DNA from: Kiloniellaceae bacterium | Lineage (GTDB): Bacteria > Pseudomonadota > Alphaproteobacteria > Kiloniellales > J153 | Assembly: GCA_021776095.1 (NCBI GenBank) | Contig: JAJFGO010000018.1 | Span: forward strand, 1-53,776 | Length of the DNA stretch: 53,776 nt | Direction of reading: 5' to 3' | In this document: piece by piece, positions 1 to 7,417 of the stretch | Numbering within the stretch: position 1 is the first letter of the stretch | Layout: each line of letters begins with the position of its first letter | The notes under the pieces: generated by a model | Database searches by the model: none | What the model saw: the letters and a program-made list of their open reading frames with translations, nothing else | What the model was told of the DNA's origin: nothing | Position numbers and translations under genes: made by a program

Positions 1-1548
1 ACGGCGCCCGCGCTGGTCGAGGCGATCAAGCGCGGGGTCCTGATGGCCGGTGGTCTGCCGGTCGAGTTCCCGACGATTTCCCTGCACGAATCCTTCGCCT
101 GGCCCAGCAGCATGCTCTATCGCAACCTCATGGCCATGGACACCGAGGAGATGTTGCGCGCACAGCCCATGGATGCCGCAGTCCTGATCGGTGGCTGCGA
201 CAAGACCGTGCCGGCCCAGCTCATGGCTGCGGCTAGCGCCAACATCCCGACCCTAATCGAGGTCACCGGGCCGATGATGACCGGAGACCATAAGGGGGAA
301 CGTCTGGGGGCCTGTACCGATTGCCGGCGGCTATGGGGTTTGCACCGGGCCGGAGAGATCGGCGAGGCCGAAATAGAGGAGATCGGCGGCAAGCTGATGC
401 CCACGGCCGGAACCTGTATGGTCATGGGGACGGCCAGCACCATGGCCTGCATGACCGAGGCCATGGGTATGATGCTGCCCGGCGGGGCCGCGATACCGGC
501 GGTTCACGCCGACCGGCTGCGCCACGCCGAAGCGAGCGGCCGTCGCGCCGTCGAGATGGCGGCCGAAGGCCTGACACCGGACAAGATTTTGACCCCCAAG
601 GCGATCTCCAATGGTTTGCGCGTGCTGCTTGCCATCGGTGGCTCGACTAACGCCCTCGTACATATCGCGGCGATCGCCGGGCGCCTGGCGATCCGTCTAG
701 ACCTGGAGGCTTTCGACATCATGGGTCGCGAGACCCCGGTTCTGGTCGATCTGAAGCCGTCGGGCGCGGGCTACATGGAGGATTTGCACAAGGCTGGCGG
801 CTTGACCCCGGTTCTGCGCGAACTGGGCGGTCTTCTGCACCTCGATGTTCTGAGTGCGACCGGCCACACCCTGGGCGAGGACATGGCGGCGGCCACGGCC
901 GACTGGGACCAAAAGGTCGTGCGGCCGCGCACCAACCCGGTGTTTCCCGAAGGCGGGATCGCGGTGCTGCATGGGAACCTCTGCCCGGATGGCGCTATTA
1001 TCAAGCAATCGGGCGCCAGTGCCGCCTTAATGCGCCACGAGGGTCAGGCCGTTGTGTTCGATTCTCTCGACGACCTGGCGGCGCGCATCGACGATCCCGA
1101 CCTCGATGTCACAGCCGAGGACGTCTTGATCCTGCGCAATGCCGGGCCCAAGGGCGGGCCCGGAATGCCCGAGGCCGGATATATCCCGATCCCGCGTAAG
1201 CTGGCCCAAGCGGGGGTCACGGACATGGTGCGGATTTCCGACGCGCGCATGAGCGGCACGGCCTTCGGTACCGTGGTCCTACATGCTTGTCCCGAGGCCG
1301 CCGTGGGTGGTCCGCTCGCCCTGGTGCGCGACGGCGACGAGATCGAACTGGATGTGCCGGCGCGGCGCCTCGAGCTACGGGTCGAAGAGGCGGAACTAGC
1401 GCGCCGGCGGGCAAGCTGGGCCCCACCGCAAATCGCCACCAATCGTGGCTATTGGCGCCTGCACCTCGACCATGTGCAGCAGGCTGACGAGGGTTGCGAC
1501 CTGGATTTTCTTGCTCAACGCCCCTTTACCGCCCGCGTGCCTTCATGA
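1..1548 (+). CDS. IlvD/Edd-family dehydratase (5' end outside window)
   Basis: The reading frame is open from the first base, so the start lies upstream. The product belongs to the dihydroxy-acid/sugar-acid dehydratase family, which removes water from polyhydroxy acids using an Fe-S cluster and Mg2+. Visible family motifs are GGCDKT (a cluster Cys), GTCMVMGTAST (a second cluster Cys), and near the C-terminus DARMSGTAFGTVVLH and a GYWRLHLDHV segment. The first cluster Cys of the family would fall in the missing N-terminus. The long PVEFPTISL and YRNLMAMDTEEM stretches look more like sugar-acid (arabonate/xylonate-type) dehydratases than the valine-pathway enzyme, but substrate cannot be fixed from sequence alone. 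It seems unrelated to the denitrification genes that follow. Confidence 0.9.
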   Translation, partial: TAPALVEAIKRGVLMAGGLPVEFPTISLHESFAWPSSMLYRNLMAMDTEEMLRAQPMDAAVLIGGCDKTVPAQLMAAASANIPTLIEVTGPMMTGDHKGERLGACTDCRRLWGLHRAGEIGEAEIEEIGGKLMPTAGTCMVMGTASTMACMTEAMGMMLPGGAAIPAVHADRLRHAEASGRRAVEMAAEGLTPDKILTPKAISNGLRVLLAIGGSTNALVHIAAIAGRLAIRLDLEAFDIMGRETPVLVDLKPSGAGYMEDLHKAGGLTPVLRELGGLLHLDVLSATGHTLGEDMAAATADWDQKVVRPRTNPVFPEGGIAVLHGNLCPDGAIIKQSGASAALMRHEGQAVVFDSLDDLAARIDDPDLDVTAEDVLILRNAGPKGGPGMPEAGYIPIPRKLAQAGVTDMVRISDARMSGTAFGTVVLHACPEAAVGGPLALVRDGDEIELDVPARRLELRVEEAELARRRASWAPPQIATNRGYWRLHLDHVQQADEGCDLDFLAQRPFTARVPS

Positions 1549-1650
1549 CGGCTGGGATTCCTTAATCAAGCCCCTGAAATGCCAAGGTTGATCCCACGCC
1601 TGAGGCTCTTATGCTGGGGATGGGGATAAGCCGGGATCGAGGGTGCTGCG

Positions 1651-2361
1651 GTGCAAGATCACGACCTGAATTTTGTTTGCCAGAGCGCGATATTCGGCGG
1701 CCTGGACAACGAGTCGCTTCGCGGGCTGCTTGCCAAGGCGGTTGTCGACGAACATGCGCGTGGCGAGGTCTTGTTCCGGCAAGGGGAACCGGCTAACCAC
1801 TTTTTTTTCGTTTTCGAGGGCTGGGTCAAAGTCTTTCGCCTGACCCGGGCCGGCGACGAGGCCGTGGTCGGGGTTTTTACCCGGGGCCAGAGCTTTGCCG
1901 AGGCGGCGGCCTTTATTGAGGGTGAATACCCAGCTAGCGCGGAAACCGTCGCCGAGAGCCGCTTGATGCGGGTTCCGGCCAAGGGTCTTACCTCGCTGCT
2001 GCGCGAATCGCCAGATTTGGGCCTGGCCATGCTGGCCTCGACGTCGCGCCACCTGCATTCTTTGATCCACCAGATCGAACAGCTCAAGGCGCGCACCGGC
2101 ACCCAACGGGTCGCGGAATTCCTAGGTGAGCTCTGCCCAATCGAAGACGGCGCCTGCACCATCGGCCTACCTTACGACAAGACCCTGATCGCCGGACGTT
2201 TGGGCATGAAGCCGGAAAGCCTGTCACGGGCCTTTGCCCGGCTTCGCCCCCTGGGTGTGATCATCGACCATAATACCGCCGCGATCCGCGATGTTGTCGC
2301 CCTGCGCGAGTTCGTTGACGACGAACACCCCTATTTCGGCAGTGAGCTCGATCATGGCTAA
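1651..2361 (+). CDS. Crp/Fnr-family regulator, DNR/NnrR-like
   Basis: This is a 236-residue transcription factor with an N-terminal cyclic-nucleotide-type beta barrel (about residues 10-125), a dimerisation helix (about 128-150) and a C-terminal winged helix. The recognition helix reads ESLSRAFARL. The E..SR pattern is the one FNR and DNR use to read TTGAT half sites, and three such boxes occur in this window. It lacks the N-terminal Cys cluster of FNR (only C10, C162 and C169), so it should not carry an oxygen-sensing Fe-S cluster. That fits the NO-responsive DNR/NnrR branch. The start is a GTG preceded by GAGGGTG. The next gene overlaps its end by 8 bp. Which effector it senses is inference. 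Confidence 0.87.
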   Translation: MQDHDLNFVCQSAIFGGLDNESLRGLLAKAVVDEHARGEVLFRQGEPANHFFFVFEGWVKVFRLTRAGDEAVVGVFTRGQSFAEAAAFIEGEYPASAETVAESRLMRVPAKGLTSLLRESPDLGLAMLASTSRHLHSLIHQIEQLKARTGTQRVAEFLGELCPIEDGACTIGLPYDKTLIAGRLGMKPESLSRAFARLRPLGVIIDHNTAAIRDVVALREFVDDEHPYFGSELDHG

Positions 2362-2950
2362 CAACCGGCTGGCCAAGGCGCTGGAGGCGGTTGACGCGGC
2401 CAATGCGCAGGATCCGAAGCGGGGCCCCGGCGAGGATGTCGAGCAAGCGGGCGAGCTGGTCTATGGCCGGCGCATGTCGCGCACCCTGGCCCGGCTTTAT
2501 CCCGGCGCTTCGGAACACCTGCAGATCGCGGCACGGGGCCAGCACATCGAACGCTGGACCAGCCCGCGCGACGCCTATCCGGCCGGGCGCGAGGGTTATC
2601 TTCGCTGGCGCAACGATCTGAAACGGTTTCACGCCCGGCGGGTCGGCGAAATTATGGCCCAGGCCGGCTACGCGCCGGAGGATGCGGAGCGGGTCGAATC
2701 GTTGATTCGCAAGCACCGCCTGAAACGTGATCCGGAGGCCCAGGCCCTCGAGGACGTTGTCTGCATTGTGTTCCTGGAGGATCATTTCGCCGAATTTGCG
2801 GCCAAGCACGAAGATGCCAAGGTCGTCGATATTCTGCGCAAGACCTGGCCCAAGATGTCGCCGCACGGCCAGGCGGCCGCGTTGGAATTGGACCTGCCGG
2901 CCAGGGCCCGCGCCCTGGTCGAGACCGCCCTGACACCGAATCCGGCTTGA
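2354..2950 (+). CDS. DUF4202-family protein
   Basis: This is a 198-residue soluble, charged, helix-rich protein that I recognise as the DUF4202 family, whose biochemical function is unknown to me. It has no signal peptide and no membrane segment. Conserved-looking stretches are SRTLARLYPGAS, RWRNDLKRFHARR and CIVFLEDHFAEF. The ATG overlaps the stop region of the upstream Crp/Fnr gene by 8 bp, so the two are probably translationally coupled. Its stop codon lies inside the FNR-type box that precedes the SCO gene. The context suggests a role linked to respiratory nitrogen metabolism, but that is only guilt by association. Confidence 0.75.
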   Translation: MANNRLAKALEAVDAANAQDPKRGPGEDVEQAGELVYGRRMSRTLARLYPGASEHLQIAARGQHIERWTSPRDAYPAGREGYLRWRNDLKRFHARRVGEIMAQAGYAPEDAERVESLIRKHRLKRDPEAQALEDVVCIVFLEDHFAEFAAKHEDAKVVDILRKTWPKMSPHGQAAALELDLPARARALVETALTPNPA

Positions 2951-2960
2951 CCGAAATCAA
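2947..2960. promoter_or_regulatory. FNR/DNR-type box upstream of SCO gene
   Basis: TTGACCGAAATCAA differs at one base from the TTGAT-N4-ATCAA consensus. It overlaps the stop codon of the DUF4202 gene. A centre at -41.5 would put transcription start about 31 bp before the SCO ATG, with a weak TAGTCC at about the -10 position. Confidence 0.7.
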
Positions 2961-3025
2961 TGTGCCCGCCGGGTCTTCGGGCGTAGTCCTGTTCCCGAAA
3001 GCGTGTTTTCGGAGGGGGTTGGGCC

Positions 3026-3688
3026 ATGAGGTATGGGCGGATTTCCGCGGCAATCTTGATCGTCGCCGGCGTGTTAATCGGCGAATGGTTCTATCTGCAG
3101 GCCAAGTCTGAGCCGCCCGCAATCGAAGCGGAGCCGGGCCTCAGCGTGCAAGCGGCGGCTCTGGGCGGGCCCTTCTCCTTAACCGATCATGCCGGCGCCC
3201 AGGTCAGCGAGCAGGCCTTTCGGGGCCGGTATCTGGTGATGGTTTTCGGTTATACCTTTTGTCCGGACGTGTGCCCGACCACGCTGAGCGCCGTCGCCGA
3301 GGCCATGGACCTGCTCGGGCCCACGGCTGAGAAGGTCCAGCCCCTGTTCGTATCGGTCGACCCGGAACGCGACACGCCCGCGGTCATGGCGGATTACGTG
3401 GCCGCCTTCCATCCCCGCATGATCGGCTTGACCGGCAGCCCGGCACAAATCAAGGAGATCGCGCAGTCTTACCGGGTCTATTATTCCAAGGTCGAAACCG
3501 GTGACGGCTTCTATCCGCTCGACCATAGCGCCTATATCTATGTGCTCGGTCCCGACGGCGCGATCCTGACTTACCTGAAGCACGACGCGACCCCGCAGTT
3601 GATCGCCACCGCGATCCAATCCGTCATGGCCCGTGCCGCCGCCTCCGCTGCGCGGAGCGGGGACTCGGCGCGGCGGCCCAAGAGCTGA
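3026..3688 (+). CDS. SCO1/SenC-family copper chaperone (first copy)
   Basis: This is a 220-residue protein with one N-terminal membrane anchor (about residues 7-24) and a thioredoxin-like domain facing the periplasm. The copper ligands of the family are present: C79 and C83 in FCPDVCP, and H167 in PLDHSAY. SCO proteins deliver copper to, or keep reduced, the CuA site of subunit II of heme-copper enzymes, and a CuA subunit II is encoded about 0.5 kb downstream. The gene has its own FNR/DNR-type box. The C-terminal tail (about residue 205 on) is Arg/Ala-rich and probably disordered. A senC gene next to the reductase genes also marks the norSY-senC-orf1 cluster known from ammonia oxidisers. Confidence 0.93.
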   Translation: MRYGRISAAILIVAGVLIGEWFYLQAKSEPPAIEAEPGLSVQAAALGGPFSLTDHAGAQVSEQAFRGRYLVMVFGYTFCPDVCPTTLSAVAEAMDLLGPTAEKVQPLFVSVDPERDTPAVMADYVAAFHPRMIGLTGSPAQIKEIAQSYRVYYSKVETGDGFYPLDHSAYIYVLGPDGAILTYLKHDATPQLIATAIQSVMARAAASAARSGDSARRPKS

Positions 3689-3704
3689 GCGGATCCGACG
3701 GCCC

Positions 3705-3881
3705 ATGGAGCTGCTTACCTTCGCCCTGGTCGCCATCGGCTTGTATTTCTTTTCCGATTTTCTACTGCGCGGACTGGAATCACTCGCCGGACGCCGATTC
3801 GAGCAACGCTCGATCTACTTCTTCGGCATTTTGCTGGGATCGAGCCTGATCGCCTTCGGCTTGATTCGGACTTTTGCCTAG
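3705..3881 (+). CDS. 58-residue membrane protein
   Basis: This is a tiny hydrophobic protein with two predicted membrane helices (about residues 4-20 and 39-55), joined by a short loop with Arg and Glu. The ATG is 16 bp after the SCO stop, so it is probably in the same transcript. I do not recognise a family. Its place between an SCO protein and the CuA reductase genes is similar to orf1 of the norSY-senC-orf1 cluster, and a role as an accessory or assembly subunit is possible. A longer in-frame start upstream would overlap the SCO gene and gives an unlikely Arg/Pro-rich extension, so I reject it. Confidence 0.6.
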   Translation: MELLTFALVAIGLYFFSDFLLRGLESLAGRRFEQRSIYFFGILLGSSLIAFGLIRTFA

Positions 3882-3915
3882 GGTTAGCGCCGGTTCCACG
3901 AGCGCTCAAGGGCGT

Positions 3916-3929
3916 TTGATTTAAGTCAA
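3916..3929. promoter_or_regulatory. FNR/DNR-type box upstream of CuA reductase genes
   Basis: TTGATTTAAGTCAA differs at one base from TTGAT-N4-ATCAA. A TGTAAT hexamer begins 22 bp after the box (3952-3957), the spacing expected for a class II FNR promoter. This predicts a start near 3964, about 60 bp before the 64-residue ORF. Confidence 0.78.
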
Positions 3930-4025
3930 GGACAGACACCGGGCTGCGGCTTGTAATTGGCAGGCTGGCAAATCAGGCGTCGCGCCCGGTTATGCGCGGG
4001 CCCGGATTACAAAGAGGGGGAAATC

Positions 4026-4220
4026 ATGGCGTCAAGTGAGTCGCAAGACGGCGGCAGTCAGGCAACCGAAGGCGGCGGTGCGCGGCCTGACCGGGTGCCG
4101 GCCATGCAGCGCCTGCTCGACAATCCCTTCCTGCTGCTGTTCCTCGGCGTTGTGATGCCGACGGTGTTTTATCTGATCTGGGGGATCATGGAGATTATCC
4201 AGATCCCGATCGCGAAATAG
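4026..4220 (+). CDS. 64-residue membrane subunit candidate of the CuA reductase
   Basis: This is a small protein with a polar, Gly/Ser/Glu-rich N-terminus (residues 1-30) and one membrane helix (about 35-58). The ATG follows AGAGGGGGAAATC, a strong ribosome site, which decides against the longer upstream frame. It is the first gene behind the FNR-type box and lies 16 bp before subunit II. Its position and its single helix suggest a small structural subunit of the heme-copper complex, comparable in size to subunit IIa or IV of oxidases. No residue proves this, and no family name is claimed. Confidence 0.65.
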   Translation: MASSESQDGGSQATEGGGARPDRVPAMQRLLDNPFLLLFLGVVMPTVFYLIWGIMEIIQIPIAK

Positions 4221-4236
4221 CCCGGAGCGTAAGTCA

Positions 4237-4779
4237 ATGGCGATACATGCCGTAAAGGGAAACTGGTGGAACGAGCCGCTGCACCGCATGGAGGTTATCT
4301 GGATCTCCATCGCCTTCGTGTGGGGCCTGGTCATGTTTTCCGCCATGATCTATTGGCACATCGAGGGCAAGCAGAACCTTTCGAACGAGGCCTATCGGAT
4401 CGATCCCGAGGTCTTTGCCGCGCACACCGAGGCCATGGTCGAGAAGTATACGATCGGTGAAGAGGGCGATACCGGCGTGCCCATCGTTCAGCCGCCGCCG
4501 GGCAGTGACGTCTATCTCATCGCACGCCTATGGGAATGGTGGCCGGTTCTGCAGTTTGAGAAGGACCAGAGCTATCGACTTCATCTCTCGTCGATGGACT
4601 GGCAGCACGGCTTCTCCCTGCAGCCGACGAACATCAACATCCAGGTTCACCCCGACTACGAATTGGTGTTGACCCTGACGCCCAACGAGGCGGGCGAATT
4701 CTTCGTCGTGTGCAACGAATTTTGCGGCGTCGGCCATCACACCATGGTCGGCAAGATCCGCGTCATCGATAAGCAGTAG
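4237..4779 (+). CDS. Heme-copper enzyme subunit II with CuA site
   Basis: This is a 180-residue protein with one membrane helix (about residues 19-40) and a periplasmic cupredoxin domain. The full CuA ligand set is visible: H124 (DWQHG), C159, E161 and C163 (CNEFC), H167 and M170. It therefore accepts electrons from a soluble donor such as cytochrome c and passes them to heme in subunit I. The aromatic stretch before H124 (LWEWWPVLQF) is the usual electron entry region. It is short, as in ba3-type oxidases and NorY-like subunits. It lies 8 bp before subunit I and behind a DNR-type box, so I assign it to a CuA-type NO reductase; a true oxidase subunit remains the alternative. Confidence 0.92.
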   Translation: MAIHAVKGNWWNEPLHRMEVIWISIAFVWGLVMFSAMIYWHIEGKQNLSNEAYRIDPEVFAAHTEAMVEKYTIGEEGDTGVPIVQPPPGSDVYLIARLWEWWPVLQFEKDQSYRLHLSSMDWQHGFSLQPTNINIQVHPDYELVLTLTPNEAGEFFVVCNEFCGVGHHTMVGKIRVIDKQ

Positions 4780-4787
4780 AGGCAGAC

Positions 4788-6509
4788 ATGAGCGTAGGTG
4801 CATTGGAAGGCGCTCTGGCGCGGCCAGAGGAAAAATACCGGATCTGCGGCGATACCGGCCTGCGCGTGTACGCCAAGGCGGAGACGCTGATCAAGGTCAA
4901 CGCCGTGGCCGCGGTGGTATTTTTGGCGGTCGGCGGGCTGTTCGGTCTGCTCGTCGCCCTGACCCGCTGGCCGGCGGTCCATATCCTGCCGGCGGAGTGG
5001 TTCTACACGGCGCTGACCGCGCACGGCGCGGCTGTCCTCCTGTTCTGGATCATCTTCTTCGAGATGGCGATCCTCTATTTCGCCTCGGCCATCCTTCTCA
5101 ATTGCCGTTTGGCGGCGCCTAAGTTCGCCTGGCTGGGCTTTATATTGATGATTGTCGGTTCGCTCATGGCGACGGTCGCCGTGCTGCAAGGCGAATCGAG
5201 CGTTATGTTCACCTCCTACGTGCCCATGAAGGCCGCGCCGCACTTTTATCTCGGCATAATTCTGTTCGCGGTCGGCGCCTTGCTTGGATGCATGGTTTTT
5301 TTCGGCACGCTGGTCATCGCCAAGGAGGAGAAAACTTACGAAGGATCCGTACCGCTAGTCACCTTCGGCGCGATCACGGCGGCGATTATCGCGGTCTTCA
5401 CCATCGCCTCCGGCGCGATCATTCTGGTTCCGACCTTCCTGTGGTCGATCGGCTACATCAGCCACATCGATACGGTGATGTACAAGCTGGTCTGGTGGGC
5501 CATGGGGCACTCCTCGCAGCAGATCAACGTCTCCGCCCACGTCGCGGTCTGGTACGCCATCGCCGCGCTGGTGCTGGGCGCCAAACCCTTGTCGGAAAAA
5601 GTAAGCCGGACCGCGTTCCTGCTCTACATCCTATTCCTGCAACTCGCCAGCGCCCATCATCTGTTGGCCGAGCCGGGCATCAGCTCCGAATGGAAGGTCT
5701 TCAACACCAGCTATGCGATCTATCTGGCCGTGCTCGGCAGCATGATTCACGGTATGAGCCTGCCCGGCGCGATCGAGGCGGCGCAGCGCCGGCGCGGTTT
5801 CAACAAGGGCGTCTTCGGCTGGTTACGCCAGGCACCCTGGGGCAACCCGGCCTTTTCCGGCATGTTCATGTCTCTGGTCATGTTCGGCTTCCTGGGCGGC
5901 ATTTCCGGCGTCGTGCTTGGTACCGAGCAGATCAACCTGCTGATGCACAACACGCTTTACGTGCCCGGCCACTTCCACGCCACCGTGGTCGCCGGCACCA
6001 CCCTAGCCTTCATGGCGGTCACCTATCTGGTGGTGCCGCTGATTTTCCGCCGCGAGCTGATCTTGCCCGCGGTTGCCAGGTGGCAACCTTATATCTTCGG
6101 CATTGGCGTTGCGGGAATCTCGCTCTTCATGATGGGTGCCGGGACCCTGGGCGTGTCGCGCCGGCATTGGGACATCACCTTCAGCGATTCGGTCTTCACC
6201 TTCGATTATCCGGGCACGGCCTTCCTGATGATGGGGCTGAACGGCATCAGCGCCGTTCTGGCGGCCGTGGGCGGCTTAATGTACGTCGTCGTCGTGGTCG
6301 GTTCGATCCTCTTCGGCAAGGTGCGCGACGAGGCCGCGATCAAGGCCAACCCGATCGTGGCGCCGGGCAATGCCGTCTCCACTTACGGCGGCGAAGGCAC
6401 CCTGAAGCTGCCCGGCACCATCGTCCTGGTGACGGTCTTCTTCCTGGCCTTCGTCCTTTACTACTTCATCAACTGGAAGTTCCTGTCCGAAGTTTGGCCC
6501 TTGAGCTGA
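4788..6509 (+). CDS. Heme-copper superfamily subunit I, probable CuA-type NO reductase (sNOR/eNOR-like)
   Basis: This is a 573-residue polytopic protein with at least 12 hydrophobic helices. Heme and metal ligands can be assigned: H79 (TAHGAA) and H397 for low-spin heme, H395 (PGHFH) for high-spin heme, H241 plus H290-H291 (SAHHLLAEPG) for the second metal. In oxygen reductases helix VI carries H-P-x-V-Y, whose Tyr is covalently linked to His. Here the segment is GHSSQQ, so the H+4 position is Q245. In cNOR that position holds a metal-binding Glu. Loss of the Tyr is typical of NO reductases. Co-location with nirS, SCO and DNR boxes supports this reading. NO reduction versus oxygen reduction is inference until tested. 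Confidence 0.85.
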   Translation: MSVGALEGALARPEEKYRICGDTGLRVYAKAETLIKVNAVAAVVFLAVGGLFGLLVALTRWPAVHILPAEWFYTALTAHGAAVLLFWIIFFEMAILYFASAILLNCRLAAPKFAWLGFILMIVGSLMATVAVLQGESSVMFTSYVPMKAAPHFYLGIILFAVGALLGCMVFFGTLVIAKEEKTYEGSVPLVTFGAITAAIIAVFTIASGAIILVPTFLWSIGYISHIDTVMYKLVWWAMGHSSQQINVSAHVAVWYAIAALVLGAKPLSEKVSRTAFLLYILFLQLASAHHLLAEPGISSEWKVFNTSYAIYLAVLGSMIHGMSLPGAIEAAQRRRGFNKGVFGWLRQAPWGNPAFSGMFMSLVMFGFLGGISGVVLGTEQINLLMHNTLYVPGHFHATVVAGTTLAFMAVTYLVVPLIFRRELILPAVARWQPYIFGIGVAGISLFMMGAGTLGVSRRHWDITFSDSVFTFDYPGTAFLMMGLNGISAVLAAVGGLMYVVVVVGSILFGKVRDEAAIKANPIVAPGNAVSTYGGEGTLKLPGTIVLVTVFFLAFVLYYFINWKFLSEVWPLS

Positions 6510-6541
6510 CTGCGGCGCCCAAGGAACCCACGAGGAAGCCG

Positions 6542-7408
6542 ATGGCAACGACGGTTGCGCAGCTCTGGTCCGTGTTCAAGCTCCGTATCGGGCTGGCGAT
6601 TATGCTGTGTGCCCTTGGCGGGCTAGCGGTGACGCCGGGCCCGGAGGTCGCGGGCTGGAAGATCCTCGTGCTCGCGCTCGCCGTGTTGATGTCGGCGGCC
6701 AGCGCCGGGGCCTTCAATCAGTATGTCGAGCGCGATTTGGACGCACGCATGCCGCGGACCCGCAATCGCCCCTTCGTGAACGGCACATTTAAGGCCGGGC
6801 CGCTTTGGCTGGGGGCGATCCTGGGCATTTTGGCCCTGGCGGTCGCAGCGGCGGCCTGGGCCTTTAACCTGGCCGTGGCCTTACATGTCTTCCTCGGCGC
6901 CTTCACCTATGGCGTGGTCTATACGATCTGGCTGAAGAACCGGACCTGGCTCAACATCGTGTTCGGCGGCCTGGCTGGCAGTTTCGCCGTGTTGGCCGGA
7001 GCCTCGGCGGTCGACCCGCAGCTTTCCGCTGCGCCGGTCGTGCTTGCGATTGTGCTTTTCCTCTGGACCCCACCTCATTTCTGGAGCCTGGCGACCGCCC
7101 TGCACGATGAATATGCTGCCGCCCGAGTTCCCATGCTGCCGGTGGTCGTGGGCGACAGCCTGGCGGCCAAGGTCATCCTGGCCCACACGCTGGCCCTGGT
7201 TGTGCTCTCGCTGGTACCGGCCGCGCTTGGTATGGGCTGGATCTATCTGGCCGGCGCGGCGATCGGCGGCGGCTACTTTATCCTGAAATCGATCCACTTG
7301 GTCCGCGAACCCGGACGCAAGGCGGCGATGGCGAACTTCTTCGCGTCGCTGGTTCAACTCAGCTTGCTATTGTTCGCCGCCATCGCGGACCGCGCGATTC
7401 TCGGCTAG
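6542..7408 (+). CDS. ctaB: Protoheme IX farnesyltransferase (heme O synthase)
   Basis: This is a 288-residue UbiA-superfamily membrane enzyme with about eight helices. It attaches a farnesyl group to heme b, giving heme O for heme-copper enzymes. The prenyl-diphosphate binding motif NQYVERDLDARM and the RTRNRP segment after it are present, as is the second loop WTPPHFWSLATALHDEY. The ATG follows GAGGAAG at good spacing, 32 bp after the subunit I stop, so it is probably in the reductase operon. No ctaA (heme A synthase) is nearby, so the adjacent enzyme may use heme O, or ctaA may lie elsewhere. A much longer frame running back into the subunit I gene is an overlapping shadow. Confidence 0.95.
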   Translation: MATTVAQLWSVFKLRIGLAIMLCALGGLAVTPGPEVAGWKILVLALAVLMSAASAGAFNQYVERDLDARMPRTRNRPFVNGTFKAGPLWLGAILGILALAVAAAAWAFNLAVALHVFLGAFTYGVVYTIWLKNRTWLNIVFGGLAGSFAVLAGASAVDPQLSAAPVVLAIVLFLWTPPHFWSLATALHDEYAAARVPMLPVVVGDSLAAKVILAHTLALVVLSLVPAALGMGWIYLAGAAIGGGYFILKSIHLVREPGRKAAMANFFASLVQLSLLLFAAIADRAILG

Positions 7409-7417
7409 ACTGGCGCC

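Noticed and set aside
1549-1650. TTGAT and ATCAA half sites before the Crp/Fnr-type gene
   Set aside because: Half sites occur in the wrong order and spacing for an FNR-type box.
4237-6509. Ordinary aa3- or ba3-type cytochrome oxidase
   Set aside because: Subunit II looks like an oxidase subunit, but subunit I lacks the helix VI Tyr, and the genes sit with nirS and DNR boxes. An NO reductase is the better reading, though not proven.
5288-6541. Long second reading frame over the heme-copper subunit I gene, joined in frame to ctaB
   Set aside because: Arg/His/Gly-rich composition with no family pattern; it is a GC-driven shadow. The true ctaB start has its own ribosome site at 6542.
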